Source of the DNA: Tanypteryx hageni
Lineage: Eukaryota; Arthropoda; Insecta; Odonata; Petaluridae
DNA length: 64,000 nucleotides
Assembly: GCA_028673005.1 (NCBI GenBank)
Contig: CM054112.1
Span: forward strand, 191,367,144-191,431,143
Reading direction: 5' to 3'
Below, piece by piece: positions 1-12,478 of this stretch (position 1 is its first letter; each line of letters opens with the position of its first letter). The translations under genes were made by a program, and so were the position numbers. The notes under the pieces are model-generated. The model did no database searches. It was not told where the DNA came from and saw only the letters and a program-made list of their open reading frames with translations.

Positions 1-3000
1 GTAAAATTAATGCTTTTTCCAAAATTTTATCTCATAATATTTGTGAGCGTATGCAGCTTGCCTGAGTGAAAGAAACTTGTTCAATTAAACGTCGCGCGAA
101 ATCCAAAAAAATACCGTGCCACCGCGATGAGAAGTCGTGCGGAGACTGCAAATAACCCGATTCATAGTAGCGTACACTATTCCTCATCCACGTTTACAGT
201 ACAAGTAAGGAAAATTAGGGACACCCTAATCTAATAATTTTTATATAATCCAACAAATAAGAGAATCGGTTATCCTAAGAAACGTGTTAAAAATTTTCTT
301 TTATTCAATTTAAGATTTCATGAAGGCAAACAGCAATTCTGTAAATAAATGTAATTCATGTGTAAACGTAGGTAAAAAACTAAATTTTAGAGAAAAAATA
401 TTTTAAACATCTCACGTACATACAAGTAAAAACCTAGGTAAATTTACGACGAAAGTGATAAAGATTCATCGGCAAACCTTTTACTATTTCTATTTCAAAT
501 GTGAATATTTTCATTTCGATCTTTAAAAAGAAAAGATAGTGTCTGGTGAACATCCGCTATTGTTTAGCTTCAAAACACCGAGGTAAAATAAAAAAATTCA
601 AGGGCTATATAGCAGGTAAGAAACGTTGGTTTTAAATTTTATTCCTACGCAACGGGAGTAACATACATTTTTTCAACTTCATATACGAGATAAAATTCGT
701 AAAACCTGCATGTTATATTAGTTTGTTCATCAATTGAAAAAAATAACTTTAGCTATTTAAGATACGTAGTGTTAACTGTGAAAATGAAAACAATTTCACC
801 GAAAATCCGATACACAAAAAAACAGGAAGAACCTTCAGATGTGATACTTCTGCTATTATAGCAAAATTAAGCAGTTAAGGAACAACAGCGCAATTTTCCA
901 GGTGCTTATGACCCGTTAATTTTACGACCACGCAACCCGCATTCTCTCGAATCGTTTCTCGTGCTACCCGCATAAACACAAAGCTGCTTTGTTTACTTTT
1001 TTAAGTTCCTCCGTTTTCTCGAACTGCCCGTTAGCTATTCAAAGCGAATTCATCTAGCTTAGTCAAGTCCTTCACAATCCTCACAGTTCTTGCTCAGCTG
1101 CAATTACCTCACTGCGTGCGCCAAAACCGGACATAATTCGGTTTTACCGTTAGAATTGCATACTCTGAACGTTCCTCACTGTCTCCCCTGAAGATCGCAT
1201 AAATCACGACACAGTATCCGTGCCCTTCCGATCTTTTGGAAGATGCGCAATTTATGTCTCAATTGTCACGCGGTTTAAAAAGGCAGAGGCGACCGAAGAT
1301 ACGTAGCCTCAACGGGAATTTCCTAGTTGAGACTTTTCGAAACGAACAAAAAGATGAAATTCGAACGCTAAATATGGGTTTTCCGATGAATTATCTCTTT
1401 CTTCGTGCCACGTCGGGATAAATTACCCAGGATTCGTCACGGCGCATTCACCTGGGAACCGTCCGGGTCCTAAAACAAAGTGTAACGACGGAGAGGAAGG
1501 CGAGGGAGCTCTGAGAGGACAGTCAGAGTAAAAAGAAAATGCAAAGGTCGAGTCGTGTAAATATGTGTGTGTGTGGGTGAGAGAGAGAGAGAGATAAAGA
1601 GGATATACGAGAAAGGGTCAGATGATGACAATCACTGACCTCATCCCGCGACTTTCAATTGATTCGCTCATTTTTCACGCTTATCGTTTGCTCGGAAATA
1701 AGTGAGAAATAAACGGAAGGGAATGAGCTTTTAACATTTCATCGATGGACGTAAAGACGGTTTTAAAATATACTAATTTCGAATGCTGGTATTCCTTTCC
1801 TCTTTATGGGTTGAAAATTTGCTTTAATGGTAGAGGAGGGAGACAAATTTTTCAGAAATATTTAATTGGCATTCCTTAACTCAAAAAACGAGATGTAGTT
1901 AAATATTTATGAAAGAACGTTTCTGCGAGAGCATCCCCCTCCTGGTTCCTGGGTGACTTTTGGTGATATTTTCCTTCATTTTTACCATACTTCCGTGTTG
2001 TGTTCATCCATGTTATTTATATGTACATGCTTAAATTGATAATAGATTAGGAAAATATAAAAAGCAATAATAATTAAGAAACACTAATACGATGAAACAA
2101 CTTGCATTTATAAGATCTACGAGAGGATAAGAATCGTGAAACTGGCATTATTTTATCCAAAGAAGTCCTTTTCTATGATGAATTCATGAGCCAACACTAT
2201 AAAATCAACAATGGGTATAAAAAAACTTACAACAACATTAAGACATTTATGTCAAATTAATAATGAACGTTATTTTATAGAATAAATAACTTTATAGAAT
2301 AGGCAATCATAAACTATCCAGCAATCAATTTGTTTCCGTTAGCACTCCTTGTTTAGCAGATTGAGATTGTAAACTCTTTACTATAGGTGACTTTTAAAAT
2401 ATTCTTTATTTATGACAATTTTTTATGCCCTCACATATGTTTTATCATAAAGTCAGTTCGGCGTAAAAAGTAATTCTGTTAGTTACATGCAAGAAGTTTG
2501 TTATAAAGAAAAACATTAATTCTAGCTAGATGTAAATGTATTATAAAACATTTTGCTCTGTTGTTTCTCCAGAGTTGACAGTTAACCTTCATTGTGAACG
2601 TTCTTAAATTCAAAGACGACGCCAAAAAAACAAGATATCGACTTACGGAGTCTCCATACATTAATAGAGTTTATTTTTACAAGAAACCTCATGTGAGATA
2701 CGCGAGAAGCGGGTCTTTATTTTCTTAGTTCTCGTCTAAGATACCAATTAGGCGAGCATGGAGCACCTGCCACTAAGCTTTGCCTCCATTTGGAGCACGG
2801 TTTCGTCATTCTCCAGCTTCACAGAATTGAGTCTAAAGTTAAAACTTAGAGGGAGCTTTTATATCAAACGTGCACGCTGACGAAAACACAAACTTGTGGA
2901 TAAATAAAAAATTTTAATTCAAGAAAATTTAAGGGAAACATACGAGTCCAATAAATCCAATATTTCAAGAGTTTAAATGATCTCTAACAGTTGAATTATA

Positions 3001-5311
3001 TTTTACGACATTGATTTGAGATCATATCGCCCACCACGGCGGTGAAGTGAAGGATGGAAATGTTCGCGAGCAAATAAACTTTGATTCTTCTCCATTCTTT
3101 CTGATTAAATCTGTGATATTGAGCCTATATTTTCCCTTCTTCCAACTAACCCTGGTACAAAGATATAAAGTTATAAATAGGCAAAATATTAATACTAAAT
3201 GATCAAATTCTATAAGGAATTATTTCCTGGTTGACGAAATAAGAGATTTAAGTATGGGTGTGGTAGGAGTTTTATGGCCACTCATATAGATAGGAATTGA
3301 GAGTCGGAAAAAAAGGAGACAGAAACAGGAGGATTATATATTGTTTATCTGTTATGGCTCACGAAAGGAGTTCATTTATATTTCAACTCCTTTTCAGTAG
3401 ACTATATCTTACTAGGAATAGAGATTTATAGTATAAAACAGAGACGCTAAGTTATGTACTGTATACACACATCCAATAGGTAATAAGTGGAAACGAGAAA
3501 ATTAAAGAAATTTTAATAAAATAATGTTAGGCAGAATGTACTGATAAATTGGGAAATGATTGAAAATTTCCCCGAATTTCTATAGCTAACCAACCTAACA
3601 GAATCCCTTAAATGACAGTTGCTATCAGGTTAAATAAAAGTCTAAAACAAAATTATGGAGCCCTATGAAGCATCAGTGATAAATCCTGTACAAGACCAAG
3701 ACAAGAGAAGTCGCACTTATCAATGAAAGAGTACGATAGCGTTGATTCGTAAAATTCTTTGTTTTGGTGGAGAATGTTTTTCAGAAGTTGGATGGAATGT
3801 CGCAACAAATTAATTGGTTTCTGACATAAAGTTTAATCGATGATAATTCGAAGTTTTTTTATCGGATTTCGAAATGGGTACCGGGATAAAATGAATTAAG
3901 GTGTGGTTGATAGATAATTCGTCAACTTTGCTAATTAATTAAAGATAAGCAATAATTATAGATTAACACTTAGTTACTCTGTAATCGATTTTGGCACTCC
4001 AATTAATTTAACTACTTTGGCATTTATTTGGTCAACTTTAGCAAAAATATACGTATATTTTCAGACTATTGATAATCAGAGGATAAAGGAAATAATTTAT
4101 TTAATGCCCTTTGCAACTATCAAGTTGATTATACTTTTTCATAAATTATTTGGCCCATAGGATTCTCTAAAAGCTATAAATAGTTCTCACATATTTTTGT
4201 CATTACCTGTTTCCGGATGAGAAGAGGGAGTTTAATTAAATGTTTTGCAGCTTTCATAATTCGGTAAATATAAAAGATACTCGGAAATATTTTTTTAAAT
4301 TTCGCGACGCACTTACTGGTTCTCCTGATCCTTACGGTACGCCTAACATCTTTTTATGAAGACAGCGTAGAATGTTATCTCAATTCAATAATGAATAGCA
4401 GTAAGAGAAAATACCTTTTCCTCCACAGGCAAAATAAATTGAAGGCTAAGTAATCGAAATTAAAATCGTTTAAATATTTCAATTGGCTAATTATATGATT
4501 CCAAGACATTAAGAGCTGATTCTATGACTAAGAAACAACTTTGTTCCAGTTTCAATAAAATGGGACAAAGTAACAAATTCTCGATGCAAATATGACTTTT
4601 AATAAAAATGTATTTTCTATAGCTTGAGAGTTATAAAACATGTTGATAGTCTTCCCTTCACTTTAAGTCCAAATTTACCGCGGCAAATCAAACAATTTAT
4701 TGCGGTTCACTCATTGAGTTACACTGGTCGAAAACACGATTAGCAATAAAAACTACTTTTGATGAGGATTTTCTTCAAAATATAAACAAATTAAAATAGA
4801 AATTTCACGAACACTTTTAAAAAGCATCCAAGTGTTGCATTTTAAGAATATATACAATAGAAACGCTCTTGCGTTTTATAAAACCATATATCCCAAGTAG
4901 GAAGAGGTAAATAAAAATGTTTAAATTCTATTTTTATCAGCTAATGTCAAACATTGTGCTACGGCGTCGGTTATTTATGTAGATGGGTTTTAAATCCTAA
5001 TGAGGATTGCATTTATTTTATCTGACTTACACACTCTATTTCATGGTTGAGCTGACTGCAGAAGCACTTTGATCTCAAATAAATGATTAAAATTCTACTC
5101 TCACTAAAATTCCAAGCGTTAATTTTTTCTAGCGACTCCCTTAACGAGACAAGAATATTGCTCCATTATTAATGAGAGATTTTATGAGGAAATAAGTTGT
5201 TATGAGTGCCTCATTTCTTGAAATTTATCGGATTTTCCGGTTCCAGTAAATCCACACCAATCTTCAGGTATTTTTAGTTTTATATACAGTCAACGTTTCT
5301 GATATTAAAAC
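1..5311. other. AT-rich non-coding DNA, no gene seen
   Basis: No reading frame longer than about 60 codons and no recognisable protein, RNA gene or transposon terminus was found. Around 0.9-1.6 kb the base composition is less AT-rich and includes a short TG/GA microsatellite. The remainder resembles intronic or intergenic sequence. A very old transposon remnant could be missed by eye. Confidence 0.6.
1563..1595 (+). repeat. (TG)n-(GA)n compound microsatellite
   Basis: A run of alternating TG passes directly into a GA run. It is a simple-sequence repeat with no coding potential. Confidence 0.85.
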
Positions 5312-5319
5312 AGTTATAC

Positions 5320-5592
5320 CAGGGATGGCCAACTTACGGCCACGAGAGCATTTGAAGCTATGATGAAAAAGCGATTGGCAAAATTTAATACACGAATTCA
5401 TATCTTTTCCTAAAATTATGAAAATAAAACTGTTAATATTGAAATTTTAACCCTAGAATTCTACTTGGATATTTTTTCCACATAGATGACATGTACCACA
5501 GAATCTACTTCTAATTTAAACTCCAATCCCGTCCACCAAAGGAATCGCAACCACTTTTGCGGCCCGCCATAAGAAAAGGCTGCCGAACCCTG
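5320..5592. mobile_element. Non-autonomous hAT-type MITE
   Basis: The element starts CAGGGATGGCCAACTTACGG and ends ...GGCTGCCGAACCCTG, so both termini read CAGGG inward, with an internal GGCC-containing subterminal motif on each side. The flanking 8-mers AGTTATAC (5312-5319) and ATATATAC (5593-5600) match at 6 of 8 positions and form a decayed 8-bp target duplication typical of hAT elements. The 273-bp interior has no coding sequence. It shares the 'CGGCCCGC' subterminal theme with the elements at 24505 and 30906 and belongs to the same broad group. Confidence 0.75.
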
Positions 5593-5600
5593 ATATATAC

Positions 5601-7200
5601 GATGTAACGATAAAAATTACCAAAATTTCAGTTCGGCGTCATGACCATTTAAGATTATAAACAATAATGAAATGCTTATAGAAATTCAAATGACCATGAT
5701 GCATGATTATTATTAGCATTCAAAATGTTATGAATTAGGGACGCTAATAATATGTTAGCTCTATGAAAACACGATCACATCCATTAAAGGAAAAAAAATC
5801 TTCCTTTTTGTCCCGTCTTCGAGCAAATAGCGAAAGTAAACTTTTTAAAAATTCGGCCGTTTTCAACTCTCAGATATTTAAGGAAACGCCTTTAGAAAAG
5901 GGTGACATATAAAAACGCCGACCGGGGCTTCACAGAAAAAATGAGGAAGGAAAACGGCGAAAAAGTAAAGAATGATTCATGGATGAGAGAAAGAGAGAAG
6001 AGAGGTTCATTATCTCGTCGTAGCCACGCCGGAGTATCAATTTCTCATGCGATATACGCCCTTCTTTTTGTCGGCCTTCCCTCGCTCCTGTTGCTTTTCC
6101 GCGTTGTTTCATAGCCCTGCAAACGCATACAGAGCCTCAGTAGTATTCGGGCAAGGCTCATTAAGCGGAGGAAAGCGGGAATTGCACGTTCTCGAAAGAG
6201 AACAAATGCAAAATATCACTCTTCTGCTGTTCACACTACTTGGGAAAAAGTAATTAATGGTGAGGTTTTAATTTTTATTTAGCTCTCTTTCTCTCTCTGT
6301 CCCTTTTTCCTCCCTCTCTCTCTCTTTCATCCCATCATCACTTATGCATCAATGTTCGTCATTTGTCTTCAACGATCGATTTTCTTCAAAATGAACGAAT
6401 CTTTGCGAAAGGAAATGCGTCGCTCAAAATTCGACAGATGATTTCATTTAAATTTCTTATTATTTTCCTTAAAAATCATCTCCCACTCTTCACAGTTTAA
6501 TTGCACGCTTAAAATTAAAGTAGATACTTGTGCAGAGATTATAAGCTTTTTGTAACTTTTTATTTAGACGTGATAAGGTGCAAATGTTTGGATACGTACT
6601 ACCTCATACTCGGATTTTTAAACAAAATCAATTAGTCTCGCCAAATATTAAAATAATTTTTTATATTTTCGATTTCTATGTTCCTTTCACGCGCAATTTT
6701 AATTAGTCAAAATCATGTTTCCCTAAACACTTTACTTTATCTAAACACGTCCATTTATAATTTACCAAGCAATTAGCGCCTAACTATAGGTTTAAAATTG
6801 TTGAAACGCATACTCAAATTTTATCCTAATATATCAATGCAATAAAAAAATAAATCGAACAGTACAGCTTATCTTAATTTATCATTTTCCACAAGCAGCT
6901 CCATTATTTGAAAAAATACAGATAAGGTGAAAATCTTGGAGAAGTCAGCTTATTATCACCATCTGAAACCTTCAACACTCAACTTAAATCCAGTCGAAGC
7001 AATCATTAATTTTGTTCGCAGAAGAACAGAAACTCATAGACCAACTTTTTTATAACACGAATAAAATTTTAATCGCGCACTGGTATAATATCGTTTATTT
7101 ACCTTTGAACCGAGAAGTGATACGTATTCAGCTCTTTTGACAAGTGAATAACAAGGCTGTGATATTCCTCTCATTCATAGTCGTTCTATTTTTCCTCCCG
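5601..7200. other. Non-coding DNA with a CT microsatellite
   Basis: This is AT-rich sequence with short overlapping frames on both strands near 5.9-6.25 kb, none resembling a protein. A CT/TC-rich simple repeat lies at about 6283-6330. No gene is recognised. Confidence 0.55.
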
Positions 7201-7329
7201 CCGGACCTGCCATGCCACCTGTTTTAATTCATTCGCGACATTATGACGCGTTGCCGCGACTCTTGAGATATCCTGCGTCCGTTTATTTCGTCATCCCTTC
7301 GTGCGTCATTCCCTCGGGATCCCCCATCT

Positions 7330-7600
7330 TCATATTCCCTCTCATATCTCCCCTATCTCCTCTTTCCCTCCCTCCCCTCTCTCTCCCTCCCTTGTCCCAC
7401 CTAAGGGCCCCGTCTTCTCACCCCACTTCCTCTTCTCACCCTCGTCACCCGGTCTCCTTCGACCCGAACGGAAACAGGAATAACAACTCCTCCCCCCGCC
7501 GTGGCGCTGTCACTTCAAAACCCATTCACAGCAGATCCGTCCATTTTTTCATCTCCCATTTCTCTCTCTCCCCCCCCCCCTACTTTTTCTTCTCATTCAT
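7330..7600 (+). repeat. Pyrimidine-rich (C/T) tract
   Basis: Long runs of CCCTCTCTCC-type sequence on the + strand, including a poly-C run near 7570. The Ser/Pro-rich frames through it are products of the composition, not genes. Strand-asymmetric tracts of this kind can form triplex (H-DNA) structures and often lie near promoters, but no promoter elements were found here. Confidence 0.7.
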
Positions 7601-7692
7601 TAATTCCGAATGATTTCCTCTCCCGTCTTTTCATATTCCAACTTTGCATAATGGTTTCGCCACTCGAGAGCAAGTTCTTACGCGTATGCTTG

Positions 7693-7797
7693 CTTACTTC
7701 GTGTCCGCAAGCTTATGCACGCATGCGTAAATTCGTGCGCATGCATTAACACCCGCACACGCGCACATTAATAAATACGTGCACGTGCGTGCGCATC
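7693..7797. repeat. Alternating purine-pyrimidine stretch (Z-DNA-like)
   Basis: Several strictly alternating segments lie close together, the longest being TACGTGCACGTGCGTGCGCA at 7777-7796, plus TATGCACGCATGCGTA and CGCACACGCGCACAT. Such CG/CA-alternating runs are classical Z-DNA-forming sequence. They sit between a pyrimidine-rich and a purine-rich block. Confidence 0.7.
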
Positions 7798-7959
7798 CAT
7801 TTATTCCAGTTTTAGTCGTTCGTGCGTTTGATTTAATTTTCTTGCCTCACTCTCAACCTCGTATTCCATTACGCAGTATCTTTCCACTCCTTACAAATCC
7901 AAATCCCGACCTCGAAGAATAAAACAATCGCCTCGCGGCTACTACCTAAGCCAGCGAAA

Positions 7960-8450
7960 CGTGAGGATGTCGAGTGGGCTAGCAGGGAGATGTAGGAGGA
8001 CGAGACGGCGAAAATTATGGAGAGAGAGAAAGAGAAATGCGAGGGTCTCGTCGGTCGTGATCTCGCCGAGATCTTCATTCGGACAACTCGAGTGCTACGC
8101 CATCCGTGAGAGAGGCGGGGAGGAGAAGAGAGGTCGTCGGTCGGCGCCACTTTATGCACCGCCTCATCAGAGGGGGGGGCAGAGGGAGGGAGGAGAGAAT
8201 AAGAGGGAAAGAGAGAGCGAGAGGTAAACAATGGTGGAGAACGGCAGAGAGAGAGAGAGCGAGAAGAAAGAACAGAGAAAGAAATGGAATAGAGGAAGAT
8301 GCTGAAAGGGGGGAAAGAGGAAAGAGAGAATGTAAGAGTGATGTAAAGGGAAGAGGGAGAAGGTAAAGGAGAGGAAAAAGTCGTAGAGACCTAGAGCAAG
8401 GGAGGGAAAGGAAGGAGTGGAAGAGTTAAGAATTAAAAAAGATAAAGAAA
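7960..8450 (+). repeat. Purine-rich (G/A) tract
   Basis: GAGAGAG- and GGGAAAGAG-type sequence dominates the + strand. The Arg/Glu/Lys-rich frames on + and Ser/Leu/Phe-rich frames on - are composition artefacts. The strand bias is opposite to that at 7330-7600. Confidence 0.75.
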
Positions 8451-8459
8451 AGTCGGTGC

Positions 8460-9020
8460 AACATACATCGCGCAAACCTCCTCGTATCCGTGCGCTTTCA
8501 ACCCATACAATGGTGTAATTGAATACATTATATTAAGGAGAGTGACGTGAAACTCGATATATTATGTCACTGGACACTATATGATTATTTATTTAGACAT
8601 ATGGCTTATTTAGTGATGTTTATGGCAAAAGCCTCTATAACTGGATGAATTTCGATTAAAATCATTTGAGCTCTTACACTGTAAATCGAAATTTCGTAAA
8701 AATGGACAAGAATGAACTGCAACCCATTATTGTAGTTCATTTGAACAAAGCTTCTATTTTATGTAAAATCTTGTCTAAACATTAGAGTTCTTCGGATTTT
8801 GTAGCACCGTTTACACCCTAGAGCTCCAAACAGACTACATATACAACAAAAACAACTTTTTCAGATATAGAAGCAACTAAAAACGTGATTACTCATTGAA
8901 ATCTCGATCACAATTTTTATCAGGATCACCATTCTTCAACGCTATATACTCCCTAAAAAATTGAGCGATGGAGGGAGATAAAATAAGTACATAAGCGTAT
9001 AAGGAGAAAAGAAGGAATAA
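8460..9020. other. AT-rich spacer
   Basis: Unstructured AT-rich sequence. No coding, RNA or transposon signal was recognised. Confidence 0.55.
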
Positions 9021-10760
9021 GAGTTGAGAGTGGGAGCGAGAAATGGTGATATCAAGAAAGTGAGAGATGAAAAAGGCCGGAAGCCGAGAAGTAATAGGAG
9101 TATCCAAGATAGGATGGATGGCGGGAGACGTACAGCTGACGATACTTCAAGCGTTTTTTCTTTTTCTCTCCCCTTCCATTCCCCCGTGCGTGGCCCGTCC
9201 TTTCGCCCTCATGGTTGGTCAAGTAGGATGGCCGGAGGTCGGGAGAAAAATACGGACGTTAAGAGAGGAGAATGAGAGAGATTCAGATGAGAGGACCGAG
9301 GAAAAAGTACAGTAGGGAGGCGGTTTTTAATTCGAAACAGAGGAAGGAAGAAAGGAAGGAAGGAACGAGGGATTTTTCTGGAATTTTCATCTGCCGCGCT
9401 GTGCACGAGTTGATTAGATCCTTTCATGCGCGTTATTTTCGCGGGAGGTGAGTTGTTTTTTCTTCCCCGCCGTTCCTAGCCCACCGAGGGACTTGCGGGA
9501 ATGCGGGCAGTTATTATTTTATCGCTAGGGAAAATGTAATCTCTCCCGTTGCGGGGTAATGCGAGGTATTTCCTTCGGATTTATTCATTCATTTCTTTCA
9601 ATCAAGCGGTTTTTTGAAGAAAAAAAACACAAACGAAAATATTTCGGGAGATTATCGCGAAGTAATGTATAATTTCCCCGCTCGAATTCCATTAATTCTC
9701 GCTAATACTTCGGTGTTTCGGATAAAAAGAATTGCCGCATAAAAAAGGTCATCCCCGCCCACAAATCAACACGCCCATAGATATTTTTCAAGCATCTGGA
9801 AAGTATTTGTCACCTCAAATAAGTCTCCAACAAAAGAGAACCAGCTTTGACAACCGACACGATTTTAGCAGTGAAACAACGTCGAAAAGTATGGCGGAAA
9901 TATTACCTGTCCCAAAAGAAAGTTATCGCACAAACAAGGGATCGCTATTTTCGGTCGACTCCCTTCGCGTTTTTAACACCTCTCACTTGACACAACGGAT
10001 TTTCCGACTGCCGTCTTTTTATATAATTTTTTTACCGAGGAGTTTTCGCTACGATGTTTGGCGTAGATACACGCGAGAACGTTAAGCCAGGCGAAGATCA
10101 TTCCGTCAGGGGACGTATACGAAAAATATATATTTCTCTCTCCAACCTTTCGAAAGCTCCCTCATAATCCGGTTCAAGCTGTTAAGACACAGTTTACCTC
10201 CTTTCCGAACACGGAGAGCTAATTTAATCCTGGCTTTTGTGGCTGCGTTATAATTTTAATGCGGAAGGCCGGTGTGGATTGGTACAGGTAAGGCAAAGAC
10301 GTAGGAAGAAGAGGGAGGATGTAGAGAGAGAGAGGTTACGGTGGAGAGGCGAGTGTTATTCGGGGATGCCTCGCAGCAAGAAAACGCAAAGGAGTGCGGC
10401 GGCAGAAAGGGAGAGGGGACGGAGGTCGGTAGGGGAAGAGAAGTGTTGCTGTGAGAAAGAATGAGAGGGTGGAGGAGAAGAGTGGTAAGGATGTGGGGGG
10501 AAGGGGATGGTTGTGGGGGAGAAGCGGTAAAGCCTTTGGGGAACAGATGGAGTTACGTACTTATGCGGGAGAGTAAAGGAGAGGGAGGGAAGTTGATTTT
10601 CGGGAACATGAAGAGTTGTTGCCGCATGTGGGAATTGTTCACTCCGCGAACGTGAGAGGGAGAACAAGAGAACGAGGAAAGAGGGAAGGAGGGGGAGCGT
10701 GAGTGAAAGATATGACGGGAGAGTCGGTAATGCGCAGGTTGAAGATCCGGAGGGGAAAAA
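9020..10760 (+). other. GC-richer, purine-biased region; no gene recognised
   Basis: GA-rich stretches at 9.02-9.36 kb and 10.29-10.72 kb flank a more mixed segment. A frame at 9732-10085 could encode 117 residues but matches no family I know and lacks obvious domain structure. A strong splice-donor-like GGGAG/GTGAGT lies at 9443-9453, so a noncoding or 5' exon is conceivable, but neither a promoter nor an acceptor could be paired with it. Confidence 0.4.
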
Positions 10761-11580
10761 AATGTTTCGTTTAAAAAATATACCTATTACGAGTTCTCTC
10801 CTGCGACGAAAATGCCTCGGGTGGAATGCACAAGTGACCGAAGGGTGAAAACACTCAAGTGAAGCAATAAGATTTCTAAGCCATAATAGATTTATCTTAG
10901 CAAAACAGAAAAATAAATGTGGAGCTAACGAACAGGTTATCGGTAATTTTTGAGCGCTCCATGCGAAATGTTTACGAACACGAGACTTGGGCTGTGGAGT
11001 AAGTAGTTCTGCTAAGACTGCGTCTTGCCAAATGTAATTTTACGATCGCCATAATAACCAGCTTTCAGCAATTGGCCTGTTATGAGATGAATAAAACTAT
11101 GTACACAAGTGAAACATATAAAGAAATAAACGTTTCAAAAATAAATATACGAAGAACGCTTTTATATTTTTCTTGGAAATCCAAAATCACAATTTAATGA
11201 ACATTTAAGAAAATTCTCTTCGATCGGCATCTTTGTAGAATTGTGATAAGAAGCGTATATGGCTTATATTTAATTTCCTTGTCTTAAAAATCTCCCAATC
11301 AAAGATATAGTGCATAATGCTAAATCTGAACCATGACTTGGAATACTTGATAAGTAAACCACTGAAATACATAGATTCTTGTATAATGTTACGAGACGTC
11401 ATTTATTCGTCTAAAACTACGTTTCAATAATTTAGTATCAGGAAAAAGGTGCATATCCCACACAAAAAATAAGAGAGCGTGTTCGAGTGTAATGCCTATG
11501 TTATATTTTGCAATTGAGCGATTTTAAAAAATCATTCGCAAAAGTCCATGAAATATGACAAAACCTAGTCAATTCCTACA
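10761..11580. other. AT-rich non-coding DNA
   Basis: No recognisable gene or repeat terminus. The minus-strand frame at 11205-11402 has no recognisable similarity. Confidence 0.55.
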
Positions 11581-11581
11581 A

Positions 11582-11760
11582 TTATTGCTGTAATTTTTCG
11601 CGGAGGTTCATGATGCCTTCTCGATAAAACTGAGTGCGACATTTATTAATCCAATGATTCACGGTAGTCCTAACTCCATAGCCGGAAAGAAAAAAAATCA
11701 CCAGAGAGTTATTCTCGAGTCTGTCGAACATATCAAAATCCGTCAGAAACAAGAGGCAGC
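11582..11760 (-). pseudogene. mariner-type transposase C-terminal remnant
   Basis: A minus-strand frame reads ...TDFDMFDRLENNS...VRTTVNHWINKCRTQFY-REGIMNL. This fits the mariner order 'SPDxxPxD(F/Y)xxF...LK...F.S..EV...V..W......FY..GI..L', the region around the third catalytic Asp and the C-terminal end of the transposase. Only about 60 residues are readable. The first two catalytic Asp motifs and the terminal inverted repeats were not found, so this is a fragment. The assignment rests on short motif spacing alone. Confidence 0.45.
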
Positions 11761-12128
11761 GGTGGGTTCCCCAAAACCTTGGAACATATGATGCGAATGG
11801 TATCAAAATTTCTATGATAGCACGATCCTCCACCACCACCTACAAACTTGACAACACGTTTACCGACAGAGGTGACTCTGCCTGCAGGACCGCAGAATTC
11901 CACCAATATTTAACCCATGTAACGAGACCAGACCGATAACGGACTTTGCTGTTCATTTTTATTTTGTTTTTGCGAGCAGCCAACAGGGTGCGCGTCAGTT
12001 CTCTCCTCTCTTGTGGAAGCTTACGGAGTGTAGTGTGCGCCCCAGGCGATTAAAGGTGTTTGTGTTTTTACGCGTAACTTTCATTTGTGCCCTTTCCTCT
12101 CCGAGAAACCCTAGCCCGTCACACCCAT

Positions 12129-12158
12129 TATATCCCAGTGGCAGGGCTTCCTGCCACT
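12129..12158 (+). repeat. 30-bp hairpin motif, copy 1 (5' of piggyBac remnant)
   Basis: TATATCCCAGTGGCAGG-GCTT-CCTGCCAC forms an 8-bp stem (GTGGCAGG/CCTGCCAC). It matches the motif at 13771-13800 in direct orientation at 24 of 30 positions. It may be a subterminal sequence of the piggyBac-like element. No flanking TTAA was seen immediately outside it. Confidence 0.7.
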
Positions 12159-12478
12159 TACTATTACCCTCACTATGTTGTAGAGCACTTTCAATTCTGA
12201 CCATTATTGAGCATTTATCCATTATTCACAGCTTTATCAGTCGTAGTTCACGATTTGGTCACCAGGTCGCTTATTTATATACTGAGGTATGAGTCAAAGA
12301 ACATGAGCTCCCTAGTCAGTTCAGCGAGGTGACTGAGAAGGAAGAACGAAGAGAGAGTTATCCCATTTCTTGATGAAAATATTTAATTTAAGCCAGCTAT
12401 ATACATTGCTAAATGTTGAAATAAACTTTTAAAATCCGATTTTACCCATAGGAATTTCTATTATGAAAGTAATAGTAG

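Noticed and set aside
7869..8475. Overlapping frames of 86-120 codons on both strands
   Set aside because: Composition artefacts of the GA-rich tract. Both strands are open at once and no domain is visible.
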